Below are positions 1 to 7,871 of a stretch of 33,025 bases of DNA, one piece after another. This DNA is from an uncultured Oscillospiraceae bacterium (lineage in GTDB: Bacteria; Bacillota; Clostridia; Oscillospirales; Oscillospiraceae), in the NCBI GenBank assembly GCA_900757415.1, contig CAAENU010000196.1:1-33025 (forward strand). The letters are read 5' to 3'. The position numbers and the translations under genes are program-made. The notes below the pieces were generated by a model. The model did no database searches. It was not told where the DNA came from and saw only the letters and a list, made by a program, of their open reading frames with translations. Each line of letters opens with the position of its first letter. Position 1 is the stretch's first letter.

Positions 1-90
<90 letters not shown>

Positions 91-128
91 ATAAAACCAT
101 CACTCTCTTGAGTGATGGTTTTATTTGT
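91..128 (+). terminator. Intrinsic terminator of the rRNA operon
   Basis: A perfect 15-bp stem (91-105 with 110-124) with a 4-nt loop ends in a run of T. It begins one base after the 5S 3' end. The stem is AT-rich at its base (ATAAAACC/GGTTTTAT), so it could also act in the other direction. Confidence 0.9.
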
Positions 129-147
129 CAAAAGCTATAATTGCTTT

Positions 148-190
148 AATGTAAGGATTTGCCATGCATCGCATGTCAAATCCTTACATT
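148..190. repeat. Long perfect inverted repeat (hairpin element)
   Basis: Bases 148-161 (AATGTAAGGATTTG) are the exact reverse complement of 177-190. Inside, CATGC/GCATG forms a further 5-bp stem after one mismatch, leaving a 3-nt loop. Neither side is followed by a clear T-tract, so it is not a classical terminator. It lies between the rRNA terminator and the 3' end of the HD pseudogene. It could be a small palindromic repeat (REP-like) or a transcript-end structure; the sequence alone does not decide. Confidence 0.7.
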
Positions 191-211
191 GATTTCAATA
201 TTCATTGTCCA

Positions 212-768
212 TCAGCCACTTTTATATTCCGTCTCCTGTCGAATAATCTTCCGAAGCGCGGTCAGATAGGGGGAGAAAGCAACATTGTCATTTCCATAGG
301 TTAAATTCAGTCCATATTCCAGCGGAAGCCAAGTACTCAACGGGGACTCATTGTGTGAGATTACAGCTTCAAGCTTATCTATGGCTTTATAGAGCTTAGC
401 CTCTGGTGTCTGCAGCGCATTCATTTCAGCATATAGTGCAGCCATATCATAACGATATGGCTGGGGAAGATTGCTGCCCCACTGTGCCAGAAGATCGTCT
501 TTTGTAGCGGTGTCTTCATCGGTTTTTTCAAAAGTGGGAATATCGCCGGTAAAACACTCACCAAGACCATGAATTAGGCACATCTTTATGACCTTGTTCA
601 TATCCAGATCAGGAAACTCGTCCTGTAGCAGATAGGCCATCAGCGCAGCGCGCCAGCTGTGTTCCGCTACACTTTCGTGGCGGCCGTGGCTGGTGAGCAG
701 TGACGAGTGGTATCTTTAAGCCGTGCTGCGGTATGTTGTAGTACGGAAAGCAAATCCTGAGTCCTCAA
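212..768 (-). pseudogene. HD-domain phosphohydrolase (YfbR/HDDC2-like), frameshifted
   Basis: Relatives are metal-dependent HD phosphohydrolases of about 185-200 residues (5'-deoxynucleotidase-like). The gene appears to start at TTG 768-766 behind AAAAGGAG, reading LRTQDLL...LKDTTRHC. Near 695-698 the frame is lost: one T is missing from the codon after RHC (TTC or TAC expected, TC present). The family sequence TSHGRHESVAEHSW then continues in the next frame and runs to the TGA at 212-214. A stop precedes the second frame, so no intact protein is made. The HD signature is also damaged: CLIHGLGE replaces the usual HDLGE, a GAT to GGT change at 566-568 that removes the metal-binding Asp. Downstream motifs (FTGDIPTFEKT, LDKLEAVISHNE-like, STWLPLEY) are well kept, so decay is recent or the frameshift is a sequencing error; the Asp loss argues for real inactivation. 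Confidence 0.8.
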
Positions 769-791
769 TTGCGTATCTCCTTTTGATTGCT

Positions 792-829
792 AAGAAAGGC
801 CATTTACCTACGGGTAAACGGCCTTTCTT
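792..829 (-). terminator. Hairpin after ftsZ, probable terminator
   Basis: A 10-bp stem (792-801 with 820-829, AAGAAAGGCC/GGCCTTTCTT), one A/C mismatch, then a 6-bp stem (803-808 with 813-818) closes a 4-nt loop. It starts 10 bases after the ftsZ stop codon on the minus strand. The T-rich part is within the 3' arm rather than a long separate tract, so efficiency is uncertain. Confidence 0.65.
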
Positions 830-838
830 CGTTTTAGA

Positions 839-1960
839 TTAGAAGTTGTCCTTTTGGAAGATCTTCAGAATATCATTGAACGATTTATCCATATCGTCAT
901 CGGCTTTCTCACCCTCAGCAGGAAGGGGGTCCAGCTTCACTTTATCTGAAGCTTCTTCAGCTTTCGGCTGCTCTGCGGCGCTGGGCTTGTCCTGACCGTC
1001 ATGCACATCGGAAAATCCCGTAGCGATTACCGTAACGCGAATCTCGTCATCCAGCGTTTCATCAAAAGTGGCGCCGAAGATTGTCAAAGCATCAGGATGT
1101 ACCGCCTGCTGTACCAGCGTGGCAGCCTGCTCGACCTCCTCTAAACCGATATCGGTAGAGCCAGTGATGTTGATCAGTACGCCCCGCGCACCTTCGATCG
1201 AGGTTTCCAGCAGGGGACTGGAAATCGCCATACGGGCAGCCTCCTCAGCCTTGCCCTTCCCGGCAGCACGACCGACACCCATGTGTGCCATACCGGCATC
1301 CTTCATGATGGCGGTCACATCGGCAAAGTCCAGATTGATAAAGCCGGTGTCACGAATCAGGTCAGAGATAGACTGAACCGCCTGACGCAGTACGTCGTCA
1401 GCGATTTCGAAAGCGTTGGCAAAGGTGATTTTTTGATCGGTGGCATACTTCAGCCGCTCATTAGGGATAATGACCAGAGAATCCACCCTTTCTTTCAGCT
1501 CGGCAATACCGGATTCGGCCTGCTGCGCACGCCGGCGTCCCTCAAAGCCGAAAGGCTTTGTGACAACGCCAACCGTCAACACGCCCAGCTCGCGCGCTAC
1601 CTCGGCAACGACAGGTGCGGCGCCGGTTCCTGTGCCGCCGCCCATGCCGGCGGTGACAAACACCATATCGGTATCCTCCAGCGCCTTGCTGATCTGGTTG
1701 CGGCTTTCCTCAGCGGCCTTGCGGCCGATTTCCGGGTTGGAGCCGGCACCCTTACCGCCGGTCAGCTTCTCGCCGATCTGCAGCTTATAATTGGCACTGG
1801 AGGCGTTCAGCGCCTGCTTATCCGTGTTGACCGAGATGAAGTCAACGCCCTGTGCACCACTGTGCACCATACGATTGACCACATTGTTGCCGCCGCCGCC
1901 GACACCGACGACCTTAATATTGACTACGTTTTCCACGCCTGTTTCGAGTCCAAAAGCCAT
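839..1960 (-). CDS. ftsZ: Cell division protein FtsZ
   Basis: Tubulin-like GTPase that polymerises at midcell into the Z ring. The 373-residue protein, a normal length, shows the N-terminal nucleotide-binding glycines (GVGGGGNNVVNRM, about 19-31), the tubulin signature GGGTGTG at 107-113, and the T7 synergy loop (NLDFADV) near the middle. The C-terminal 50 residues are an acidic, low-complexity linker followed by FNDILKIFQKDNF. The last segment departs from the common D-I-P-x-F/W-L-R type tail that binds FtsA, SepF and ZipA. The start at 1960 is chosen because GGAGG lies 7 bases upstream and MAFGLETG is the usual FtsZ beginning; an upstream in-frame extension of 33 residues has no family character and crosses the promoter. 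It is last in the dcw cluster, 141 bp after ftsQ, with its own promoter. No ftsA lies between ftsQ and ftsZ. Confidence 0.98.
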   Translation of the reverse strand: MAFGLETGVENVVNIKVVGVGGGGNNVVNRMVHSGAQGVDFISVNTDKQALNASSANYKLQIGEKLTGGKGAGSNPEIGRKAAEESRNQISKALEDTDMVFVTAGMGGGTGTGAAPVVAEVARELGVLTVGVVTKPFGFEGRRRAQQAESGIAELKERVDSLVIIPNERLKYATDQKITFANAFEIADDVLRQAVQSISDLIRDTGFINLDFADVTAIMKDAGMAHMGVGRAAGKGKAEEAARMAISSPLLETSIEGARGVLINITGSTDIGLEEVEQAATLVQQAVHPDALTIFGATFDETLDDEIRVTVIATGFSDVHDGQDKPSAAEQPKAEEASDKVKLDPLPAEGEKADDDMDKSFNDILKIFQKDNF

Positions 1961-2030
1961 GTTCGTTTCCTCCGGCAGAAATGGTATAAAAACGACAAAT
2001 CGTCCATTTGAAAATACTATATCTTGTATT

Positions 2031-2059
2031 ATTATATTGCGGAACGTTCCGCAGGTCAA
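2031..2059 (-). promoter_or_regulatory. Sigma-A promoter of ftsZ with palindromic spacer
   Basis: Read on the minus strand, TTGACC (2059-2054) and TATAAT (2036-2031) are separated by exactly 17 bp. Thirteen of the 17 spacer bases plus flanking positions form a perfect 16-bp palindrome, TGCGGAACGTTCCGCA (2038-2053). A protein bound there would sit between -35 and -10. It lies about 70-100 bp upstream of the ftsZ start and would allow ftsZ to be made independently of the upstream cluster. The palindrome is not a LexA box, which needs four bases between GAAC and GTTC. Confidence 0.85.
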
Positions 2060-2101
2060 GTGTTAACGGCTTTTTTTCAAAAAAAGTTCGCCTGAGGGGA
2101 A

Positions 2102-2860
2102 TCAACCGGGAATAAAACTGGCCTTTCCGTCCTGTGTCATATCAATAGCGCCCTTTTCGTTAACCTCAAGCCGTTCCACAACGGCAAGAAGGTAATTCAG
2201 CTTATAATCAAAATCCGCATTCCAACGGAAAGTAACATCAAACCGATCCAGATAGCGTATGACCACTTGTGCGGTGTCGCTCAGATCGATGGACTGCACA
2301 TCCTGCAGCATGCCTTTGTCACGCAGGAGGCCTAATATTGTCAGCAACTCCTGCGCCGCCGCAGATTGTTCCTCCGGAACCTGAATGGCGGCGCCAACTT
2401 GTGGCTCCAGCAGTGACAGGCCTTTTACCACAGCATATTGCTTGGCGCTGGCGGTACTCTTGCTGTCCACGATTTTCCCGTCTCCCGAAAGCAGCCATAG
2501 CTTTCCGTCCTGCTGTACGGCTGCAGGAGCAGAGCACTCCCGCACAATAACGATCAGCGTATCCGGCAGCTGACGGGTAATCTGTACGGTTTCAACATAG
2601 GGCAGTGCGGAGGTGATCTCTTCGGACGCATTGTATTTATTCAGAAAGAACATATTGTCGCCGGTTTTGATTCCGCTTGCCTCTATGATCTGGTCGGACG
2701 TATAGCGGCTGTTTCCCTCTACAGATACAGTCTCCACCTTGAAAAACATTGTCAGCGCCACGGCAATGGCACCGCAAATAACCATAAAGACCAGAATTCT
2801 ATATAAAAATGAAAACCGACCCTGCCGTCTCCTGCGGCTGTACTTGTTGCGTCTGGCCAT
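2102..2860 (-). CDS. ftsQ: Cell division protein FtsQ/DivIB
   Basis: Bitopic membrane protein of the divisome that links early and late division proteins (FtsB/FtsL and the FtsW-PBP pair). The 252-residue product begins with a very basic cytoplasmic tail (RRNKYSRRRRQGR), one membrane helix at about 20-40, then a POTRA-like domain (VETVSVEGNSRYTSDQIIEA, about 42-110) and the variable outer domain. The segment ALPYVETVQITRQLPDTLIVIV is the typical end of the POTRA fold. AAAGGA precedes the ATG. It lies 21 bp after murA and 141 bp before ftsZ. The DivIB name would suit a Gram-positive equally well. Confidence 0.9.
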   Translation of the reverse strand: MARRNKYSRRRRQGRFSFLYRILVFMVICGAIAVALTMFFKVETVSVEGNSRYTSDQIIEASGIKTGDNMFFLNKYNASEEITSALPYVETVQITRQLPDTLIVIVRECSAPAAVQQDGKLWLLSGDGKIVDSKSTASAKQYAVVKGLSLLEPQVGAAIQVPEEQSAAAQELLTILGLLRDKGMLQDVQSIDLSDTAQVVIRYLDRFDVTFRWNADFDYKLNYLLAVVERLEVNEKGAIDMTQDGKASFIPG

Positions 2861-2881
2861 AGTGTATCCTTTCTCTATATG

Positions 2882-4141
2882 TCATACATCGGCGGTGTGG
2901 ATCGAGGCACCCAATGCGGTAAGGTCGCCCGCTATATCCTGATAACCCCGCTGAATGTGGTGAATATCGTGAATTTGTGTGCTGCCGCTGCAGGTCTGCA
3001 GGGCTGCAATCACCAGCGCTGCGCCGCCTCTCAGATCGGCGGTGTGCACGATGGCCCCATGAAGCTTTGGTACGCCGCAGATCACGGCGACTCGCCCCTC
3101 CAGACGAATGTCCGCCCCCATTCGCATCAGTTCCGGCACATGGCGGTAGCGGCTCTCAAACATGTTCTCCACGAACATGGTGGTCCCTGTGCTGCACAGC
3201 AGCGCGGCCATCAGGGGAGCCTGTGCATCCGTCGGAAATCCGGGATAGGGTGAAGTACGCACCGGTGCAACGGCGCGCAGGCGTCCTTCGCTTTTCAGCG
3301 TAATGGTATCCTTGCCGCACTGCAGATGGCAACCCGCCTGATGCAGCGCCGTGGTCACGGTAGCCAGGTGGCGGTAATCCACACCATCCAACGTGATCCT
3401 GCCGCCGCTTGCCGCCGCTGCACACAGGTATGTAGCTGCCGCGATGCGGTCTCCGATACAGCGGTGAGTGCCGCCGTGCAGCGTTTTGCCGCCGCAGACG
3501 GTGATGGATGAGGTTCCGGCGCCATAAACCGTTGCGCCCAGCTTTTGCAGAAAGTCCTGCAGATCCACGATCTCCGGCTCGCGGGCCGCATTGGAGATCA
3601 CGGTTACCCCCTCTGCGCCGCAGGCGGCTAAGATGGCGTTTTCCGTGGCGCCCACGCTGGGCAGTGTCAGCACAATATCTGCCCCCTGCATATGGTCGGC
3701 ATGACATAGAAGGCTGCCGCCAACCTCATTGATCTCGGCGCCAAGTGTACGCAGGGCAGTCAGATGCAGGTCGATGGGACGCGGGCCAAGTTCACATCCG
3801 CCGGGATAAGACAGTTCTGCCTGAGAGCAGCGACTGAGGATGGCCCCCAGAAAGATCACGGATGAGCGCATTTTGCGCATCAATGCCTCCGGAATGTCAC
3901 ACCGTGTAATGTGCGTGGTGTCCACCACAAGGTCGCTGCCCTCCCAACAGACAGCGCAGCCAAGATGCCGCAGAATATCCGATGCCGTGTCCACATCGCT
4001 GAGACGGGGACACGCTGTGATCCGACAGACATCGCCGGCCAGCAGTGTGGCGGCCAGTATCGGCAGCACGCTGTTTTTGGCGCACTGTACGGTGATCCGG
4101 CCGTGAAGAGGGCGGCCGCCCTCGATCATCAAATAAGACAT
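2882..4141 (-). CDS. murA: UDP-N-acetylglucosamine 1-carboxyvinyltransferase MurA
   Basis: Catalyses the first committed step of peptidoglycan synthesis: enolpyruvyl transfer from PEP to UDP-GlcNAc in the cytoplasm. The 419-residue length is standard. Lys22 in AKNSVLPILAA and the catalytic-loop Cys116 in GGCELGPRPIDLH are both present; with Cys rather than Asp, the enzyme should be of the fosfomycin-sensitive type. GGCGGAG lies upstream of the ATG. It sits between murG and ftsQ, where many dcw clusters carry murC or murB. Firmicutes often have two MurA paralogues, and this could be either one. Confidence 0.96.
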   Translation of the reverse strand: MSYLMIEGGRPLHGRITVQCAKNSVLPILAATLLAGDVCRITACPRLSDVDTASDILRHLGCAVCWEGSDLVVDTTHITRCDIPEALMRKMRSSVIFLGAILSRCSQAELSYPGGCELGPRPIDLHLTALRTLGAEINEVGGSLLCHADHMQGADIVLTLPSVGATENAILAACGAEGVTVISNAAREPEIVDLQDFLQKLGATVYGAGTSSITVCGGKTLHGGTHRCIGDRIAAATYLCAAAASGGRITLDGVDYRHLATVTTALHQAGCHLQCGKDTITLKSEGRLRAVAPVRTSPYPGFPTDAQAPLMAALLCSTGTTMFVENMFESRYRHVPELMRMGADIRLEGRVAVICGVPKLHGAIVHTADLRGGAALVIAALQTCSGSTQIHDIHHIQRGYQDIAGDLTALGASIHTADV

Positions 4142-4198
4142 ATCGCTCCGCCTTTCCCAATGGTTTTACCCATCCTATGTCATGCGGAGCTTGCCCCG

Positions 4199-5311
4199 TT
4201 ACAGCAGGGACATCAGTGTGCGGTAAATACGTTCGGTGGCATCGGGAATGCCCAGCTGAGCCATAGCCATGGCCATAGCGGTCCGTTTTTCGGTATCGTG
4301 TAAAATGGCTTCTGTTTCGCGGTATAATGCATCGCCATCGGCTTCTTCCTCGGTCAGTACCACGGCGCCGCCATGGCGCTCCAGCAGCCGGGCGTTCTTC
4401 TCCTGATGGTTGGCCACCACATAAGGCGAGGGTACCAGAATGGATGGCATCCCCAGCGCGGTCAGCTCGCTGAGCGTGCTGGCGCCCGCCCGGCTGATTA
4501 CCAGATCGGCCGCCGCCATGACGACGGCCATGTCGTAGATATACTGCCGTGCGTCCAGCATAGGGCTGGTAAGATTCCGCTTTTCCATTTCACCGCACAG
4601 CTGCGGCCAGTCGTTTCTGCCGGCGGCATGAATGTGGTGAAAGGGGAAACCATCCTGCTTTTCCCGCTCAAAGAATGCCAGCATCCGCTCATTCATAGTG
4701 GAGGCACCCAGACTGCCCCAAAATGAGACCACCAGCGGCTTATCGTCCGTATAACCCAGCTTTTGCCGTGCCTGCGCTTTGGTCAATTCAAAAAAGTCGC
4801 CGCGTACCGGCGTTCCGGTCACGACTACCTTATCCGGGTGCTTATAATGGCGGCGGCAATCCTCAAACCCCACCATTACGCAGTTCACACAGTCCTCCAG
4901 CAGCTTTGTGGTCAGGCCGGGAATCATGTTGGACTCGTGGACGGCGGTGGGAATATGATGCCGGGCGGCGGCTTTTACCGCCGGGTAGCTGGCATAGCCG
5001 CCGGTGCCTACCACCAGATCGGGTTTGAAGTCCCGGATAATGGCATCCGCTTCCCGGCGGGAGGTCACCAGCGTTTTAGCGGTTTTTAAATTGTGCCGTA
5101 TGCCTTCTAAAGAGAGGGAGCGGCGAAAATTGCTGACCTCCACGGCGGCGAAATCATACCCCGCTTTTTCCACAAGACCCCGCTCCATGCCATTGGGTGT
5201 GCCCACGAACAGTATGCGCCCGGCGGGGTCCTTTTCCTGCATATACCGCGCCAGCGCCAATGCCGGATTCACATGTCCGGCGGTGCCGCCGCAGGTAAAA
5301 ATCACATTCAT
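4199..5311 (-). CDS. murG: UDP-N-acetylglucosamine transferase MurG (lipid I to lipid II)
   Basis: Membrane-associated GT28 glycosyltransferase that adds GlcNAc to lipid I, giving lipid II on the inner membrane face. The 370-residue protein carries the first glycine loop GGTAGHVNPA at 8-17, a second glycine-rich segment VGTGGYASYP near 100, and the C-terminal donor-site motif SRAGASTLSEL with the following NHQEKNA. Length and start (GGAGCG upstream, MNVIFTCGGTAGH) fit the family. It lies 15 bp after ftsW and 57 bp before murA. Confidence 0.96.
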   Translation of the reverse strand: MNVIFTCGGTAGHVNPALALARYMQEKDPAGRILFVGTPNGMERGLVEKAGYDFAAVEVSNFRRSLSLEGIRHNLKTAKTLVTSRREADAIIRDFKPDLVVGTGGYASYPAVKAAARHHIPTAVHESNMIPGLTTKLLEDCVNCVMVGFEDCRRHYKHPDKVVVTGTPVRGDFFELTKAQARQKLGYTDDKPLVVSFWGSLGASTMNERMLAFFEREKQDGFPFHHIHAAGRNDWPQLCGEMEKRNLTSPMLDARQYIYDMAVVMAAADLVISRAGASTLSELTALGMPSILVPSPYVVANHQEKNARLLERHGGAVVLTEEEADGDALYRETEAILHDTEKRTAMAMAMAQLGIPDATERIYRTLMSLL

Positions 5312-5326
5312 AGCTTTTCGCTCCTT

Positions 5327-6550
5327 TTATCCGTTTCGCGGCGCAGGGATCTGCCGTGAAACGCTCAATACAAGGCCCATTTCCACCAGCTGCAGGGCAA
5401 GCGCCGTGCCGCCGTAGCTGAAAAAGGGCAGGGAGATGCCGGTGGCGGGAACAAGACCGGACACCACCGCGATATTCAGGAATACCTGTAATCCCAGATG
5501 GGTCATGACGCCGACCACCAGCAGCGTGCCGAAGCGGTCACGGGCGTGCAGGGCGATCCAGAAGCCGCGCAGCAGCAGCAGCGCAAAGATCAGCATGATC
5601 ACGCACGCGCCGATCAACCCCAGCTCCTCACATACCACGGCGAAGATAAAGTCGTTATGCTCTTCCGGCAGGTACAGGAATTTCTGCCGTCCCTTGCCCA
5701 GTCCCAGGCCCAATAGTCCGCCGGAACCGATGGCGATCAGGCTTTGCACCATCTGATAACCGTCGTCGCTCATATCCAGCCATGGGTCGTGCCACATGGC
5801 GATACGGCTGGCGCCGTAGGAGATCACGCCTTTTTCCACCAGCTTGACAAATAAAAACGCTACGCCGGCAACACCGCCGATACCTGCGCCGATGAGCCAA
5901 CCCTGCATGCCGCCCACCGCCATCATGATAGCGCCGGTACCCACGATCAGGATCGTGCCGGACAGATGGGGTTCCAGCAGCATCAGAATGGAGATTACGC
6001 CCAGGATCACGGCATAGGGCAAGATACCCTCGCGCCATTCCAGCATTTTTTCTCTCTTTTTTGAAATGCTGTCGGCAAAGTAGACGATAACCGCCAGCTT
6101 GGCAATCTCCGACGGTTGGAAAGTAAACACATTTTCAATACCCAGCCAGCGGGTGGCGCGGTTCTGGGTGATGCCCACATGGGGGATAATGACCAGGATC
6201 AGCAGAAAAACCGAGAAAATCAGCAGCATGCGGGCTGCGCCGCGCCAGCGCTGATAGTTGATCTTGGCCACCACAAACATGGCGGAAAGGCCCAGCGCGG
6301 CGAAAATTGCCTGCCGCTTGAAATAGAAAGCGGGATTCCTTCCGCCGGTTTCATAGAAAGCGGAGGGGAAGCTGGCGGAAAACAACATCACAAGGCCGAT
6401 AGCCGTCAGCAGCAGTGTCAGCAACAGAAAGGGGACATCCATGCGGCCACCCTTGGCAGCCAGCAGATGCTTGCGCTCCACGGCTTTACGGCGCATTTTT
6501 TCCGCGTGTTTTACCGGGGGGTGCTGGGGCCGCTGGGAATATTGCGGCAT
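5327..6550 (-). CDS. ftsW: Lipid II polymerase FtsW (SEDS family)
   Basis: SEDS-family peptidoglycan glycosyltransferase of the divisome, working with the class B PBP. The 407-residue protein has a basic cytoplasmic N-terminus and about ten hydrophobic helices. Typical SEDS segments are present: FQPSEIAKLAVIVYFA, the LLEPHLSGTILI region, EEHNDFIFAVVCEELG, and the C-terminal ISLPFFSYGGTALALQLVEMGL. The start at 6550 follows GGAGG by 7 bases; an in-frame extension of 30 residues would run into the repeat-containing gap and is unlike any SEDS protein. It follows a 245-bp gap after mraY, the largest gap in the cluster, where murD would often be. Confidence 0.94.
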   Translation of the reverse strand: MPQYSQRPQHPPVKHAEKMRRKAVERKHLLAAKGGRMDVPFLLLTLLLTAIGLVMLFSASFPSAFYETGGRNPAFYFKRQAIFAALGLSAMFVVAKINYQRWRGAARMLLIFSVFLLILVIIPHVGITQNRATRWLGIENVFTFQPSEIAKLAVIVYFADSISKKREKMLEWREGILPYAVILGVISILMLLEPHLSGTILIVGTGAIMMAVGGMQGWLIGAGIGGVAGVAFLFVKLVEKGVISYGASRIAMWHDPWLDMSDDGYQMVQSLIAIGSGGLLGLGLGKGRQKFLYLPEEHNDFIFAVVCEELGLIGACVIMLIFALLLLRGFWIALHARDRFGTLLVVGVMTHLGLQVFLNIAVVSGLVPATGISLPFFSYGGTALALQLVEMGLVLSVSRQIPAPRNG

Positions 6551-6604
6551 AAGATGTTCCTCCTTTCTGTGATATAGGGCAGGGTATGGTGATTGCTTCA
6601 CAGG

Positions 6605-6663
6605 GGGGCGATGCCCGCGCAGTGGAGCGAAGCGGAACAAGTACCCCTGGTGTGTATCGCCCC
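6605..6663. repeat. Structured intergenic repeat, copy A
   Basis: A 59-nt element closed by an 8-bp perfect inverted repeat, GGGGCGAT (6605-6612) and ATCGCCCC (6656-6663). Inside, GCCCGCGCAGT and AACAAGTACCCCTGG match a second element at 19064-19110 (opposite strand), where they read GCCCACGCAGT and AACAAGTGCCCTTGG. Copy A has about 10 extra bases between the two blocks. It lies in the 245-bp mraY-ftsW gap (6551-6795). The rest of that gap shows a 6765-6784 hairpin and no convincing gene. Confidence 0.65.
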
Positions 6664-6764
6664 GAAAGCCTCACAGAGCTCGCGGCGCGGACACCGCGAA
6701 AAAATCTCCTTGGCCGCCAGTGTGTCCGAAAGACGCGCGCAGTTGGCCGTAAACTTATTTGACA

Positions 6765-6784
6765 GAAAAGTCGTCAGACTTTTC
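6765..6784 (-). other. Short perfect hairpin after mraY
   Basis: GAAAAGTC (6765-6772) and GACTTTTC (6777-6784) form an 8-bp stem with a 4-nt loop, 11 bases after the mraY stop on the minus strand. The following bases (TGTCAAATAAGTTT) are only partly T-rich. It may slow or partly terminate transcription, or protect a 3' end; it is not a strong terminator. Confidence 0.4.
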
Positions 6785-6795
6785 ACCAGTATCTT

Positions 6796-7821
6796 TTACA
6801 TGGCCAGAAATCTTCCGTTCACTGCCAAAATGGCCAGCAGGCAGAACAGCAGACTCACCGTGGCGAAGACGGCCACCACCTTCCGTTCGCTCCAGCCGCA
6901 CATCTCGAAATGATGGTGCAGGGGCGCCATTTTAAAGATCCGCTTGCCATGGGTCAGCTTAAAATAGCCTACCTGAATGATGTCGGAGAGAGTCTCACAG
7001 AGATAGACAAACCCAACAAGAATCAGCACCAATGGCATATCATAGGCGAAAGCCAGCGCCGCCACCGCGCCTCCCAGAAACAGTGATCCGGTGTCGCCCA
7101 TAAACACCTTGGCGGGATAGTGGTTATACAGCAAAAACCCCAGAAGACCGCCAAACAGAGCGGCGCTGAAGATGCTCAGCTGGGTGTAGTAAACGGGAAT
7201 GGCCGCCAGCACCAGATACTGGGGCATATAGCCGCATCCCTCCCAGGTGAAGAAAGCCGCCACCGGCAGCGTTACGCTGCTGGAAAGACCGTCGATGCCG
7301 TCCGTGATGTTGACGGCATTGACCGTTCCCACAATCACAAATGCGGCAAACACCAGATAGACGCCCCAATTCAACACCACATAGGTGTTGAAAAAGGGAA
7401 TGTACAGGTTGGGACTCAGCATGCCCTCATAGCGCATCAGGCACAAAAAGGCAATGGCAGCCGCCAACTGCAGAAGGAATTTCTGCGGAGCGGTCAGACC
7501 GGTGTTCTGATGGTGCTTCACTTTCTGATAGTCGTCAATATAGCCGATACCGCCGAATACCAATGCGAACAGGTATACATACAGGTGCTGGAAGCTGCCC
7601 TCCAGCATGCCCTGCCAGCCACAGATGACGATGGCCACACCGATACCGATGATAAACATCAGTCCGCCCATGGTGGGGGTGCCCTGTTTGGACATATGCC
7701 ATTTGGGACCGATCTCCTTAATGCTCTGGCCCGCCTTCAGGCGGACAAGGGCGGGGATCAGCAGCTTACCTACCACTGCGGTGACGACAAAGCTGACGAT
7801 GGCAGCCAGAATAATTTCCAT
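6796..7821 (-). CDS. mraY: Phospho-N-acetylmuramoyl-pentapeptide transferase MraY
   Basis: Integral membrane enzyme that transfers phospho-MurNAc-pentapeptide to undecaprenyl phosphate, making lipid I. The 341-residue protein has about ten hydrophobic helices and the family signatures: GTPTMGGLMF near residue 48, the aspartate pair in GYIDDYQKVKHHQNTGL, NITDGIDGLSSSV, GDTGSLFLGG, and the histidine cluster APLHHHFEMCGW near the C-terminus. Length and start are typical. It follows murE by 50 bp; murF, which usually stands between these two genes, is missing. Confidence 0.96.
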   Translation of the reverse strand: MEIILAAIVSFVVTAVVGKLLIPALVRLKAGQSIKEIGPKWHMSKQGTPTMGGLMFIIGIGVAIVICGWQGMLEGSFQHLYVYLFALVFGGIGYIDDYQKVKHHQNTGLTAPQKFLLQLAAAIAFLCLMRYEGMLSPNLYIPFFNTYVVLNWGVYLVFAAFVIVGTVNAVNITDGIDGLSSSVTLPVAAFFTWEGCGYMPQYLVLAAIPVYYTQLSIFSAALFGGLLGFLLYNHYPAKVFMGDTGSLFLGGAVAALAFAYDMPLVLILVGFVYLCETLSDIIQVGYFKLTHGKRIFKMAPLHHHFEMCGWSERKVVAVFATVSLLFCLLAILAVNGRFLAM

Positions 7822-7871
7822 GCGTATGACTCTCTTTCTCCTGCCCCGGAGGGGCGTTTTTCTATCGTTTA

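Noticed and set aside
2038..2053. LexA/SOS box in the ftsZ promoter
   Set aside because: The Gram-positive LexA box needs GAAC-N4-GTTC; here GAAC and GTTC are directly joined.
6598..6786. 62-codon open frame in the mraY-ftsW gap
   Set aside because: It spans the structured repeat, has no good start signal, and is better explained as non-coding.
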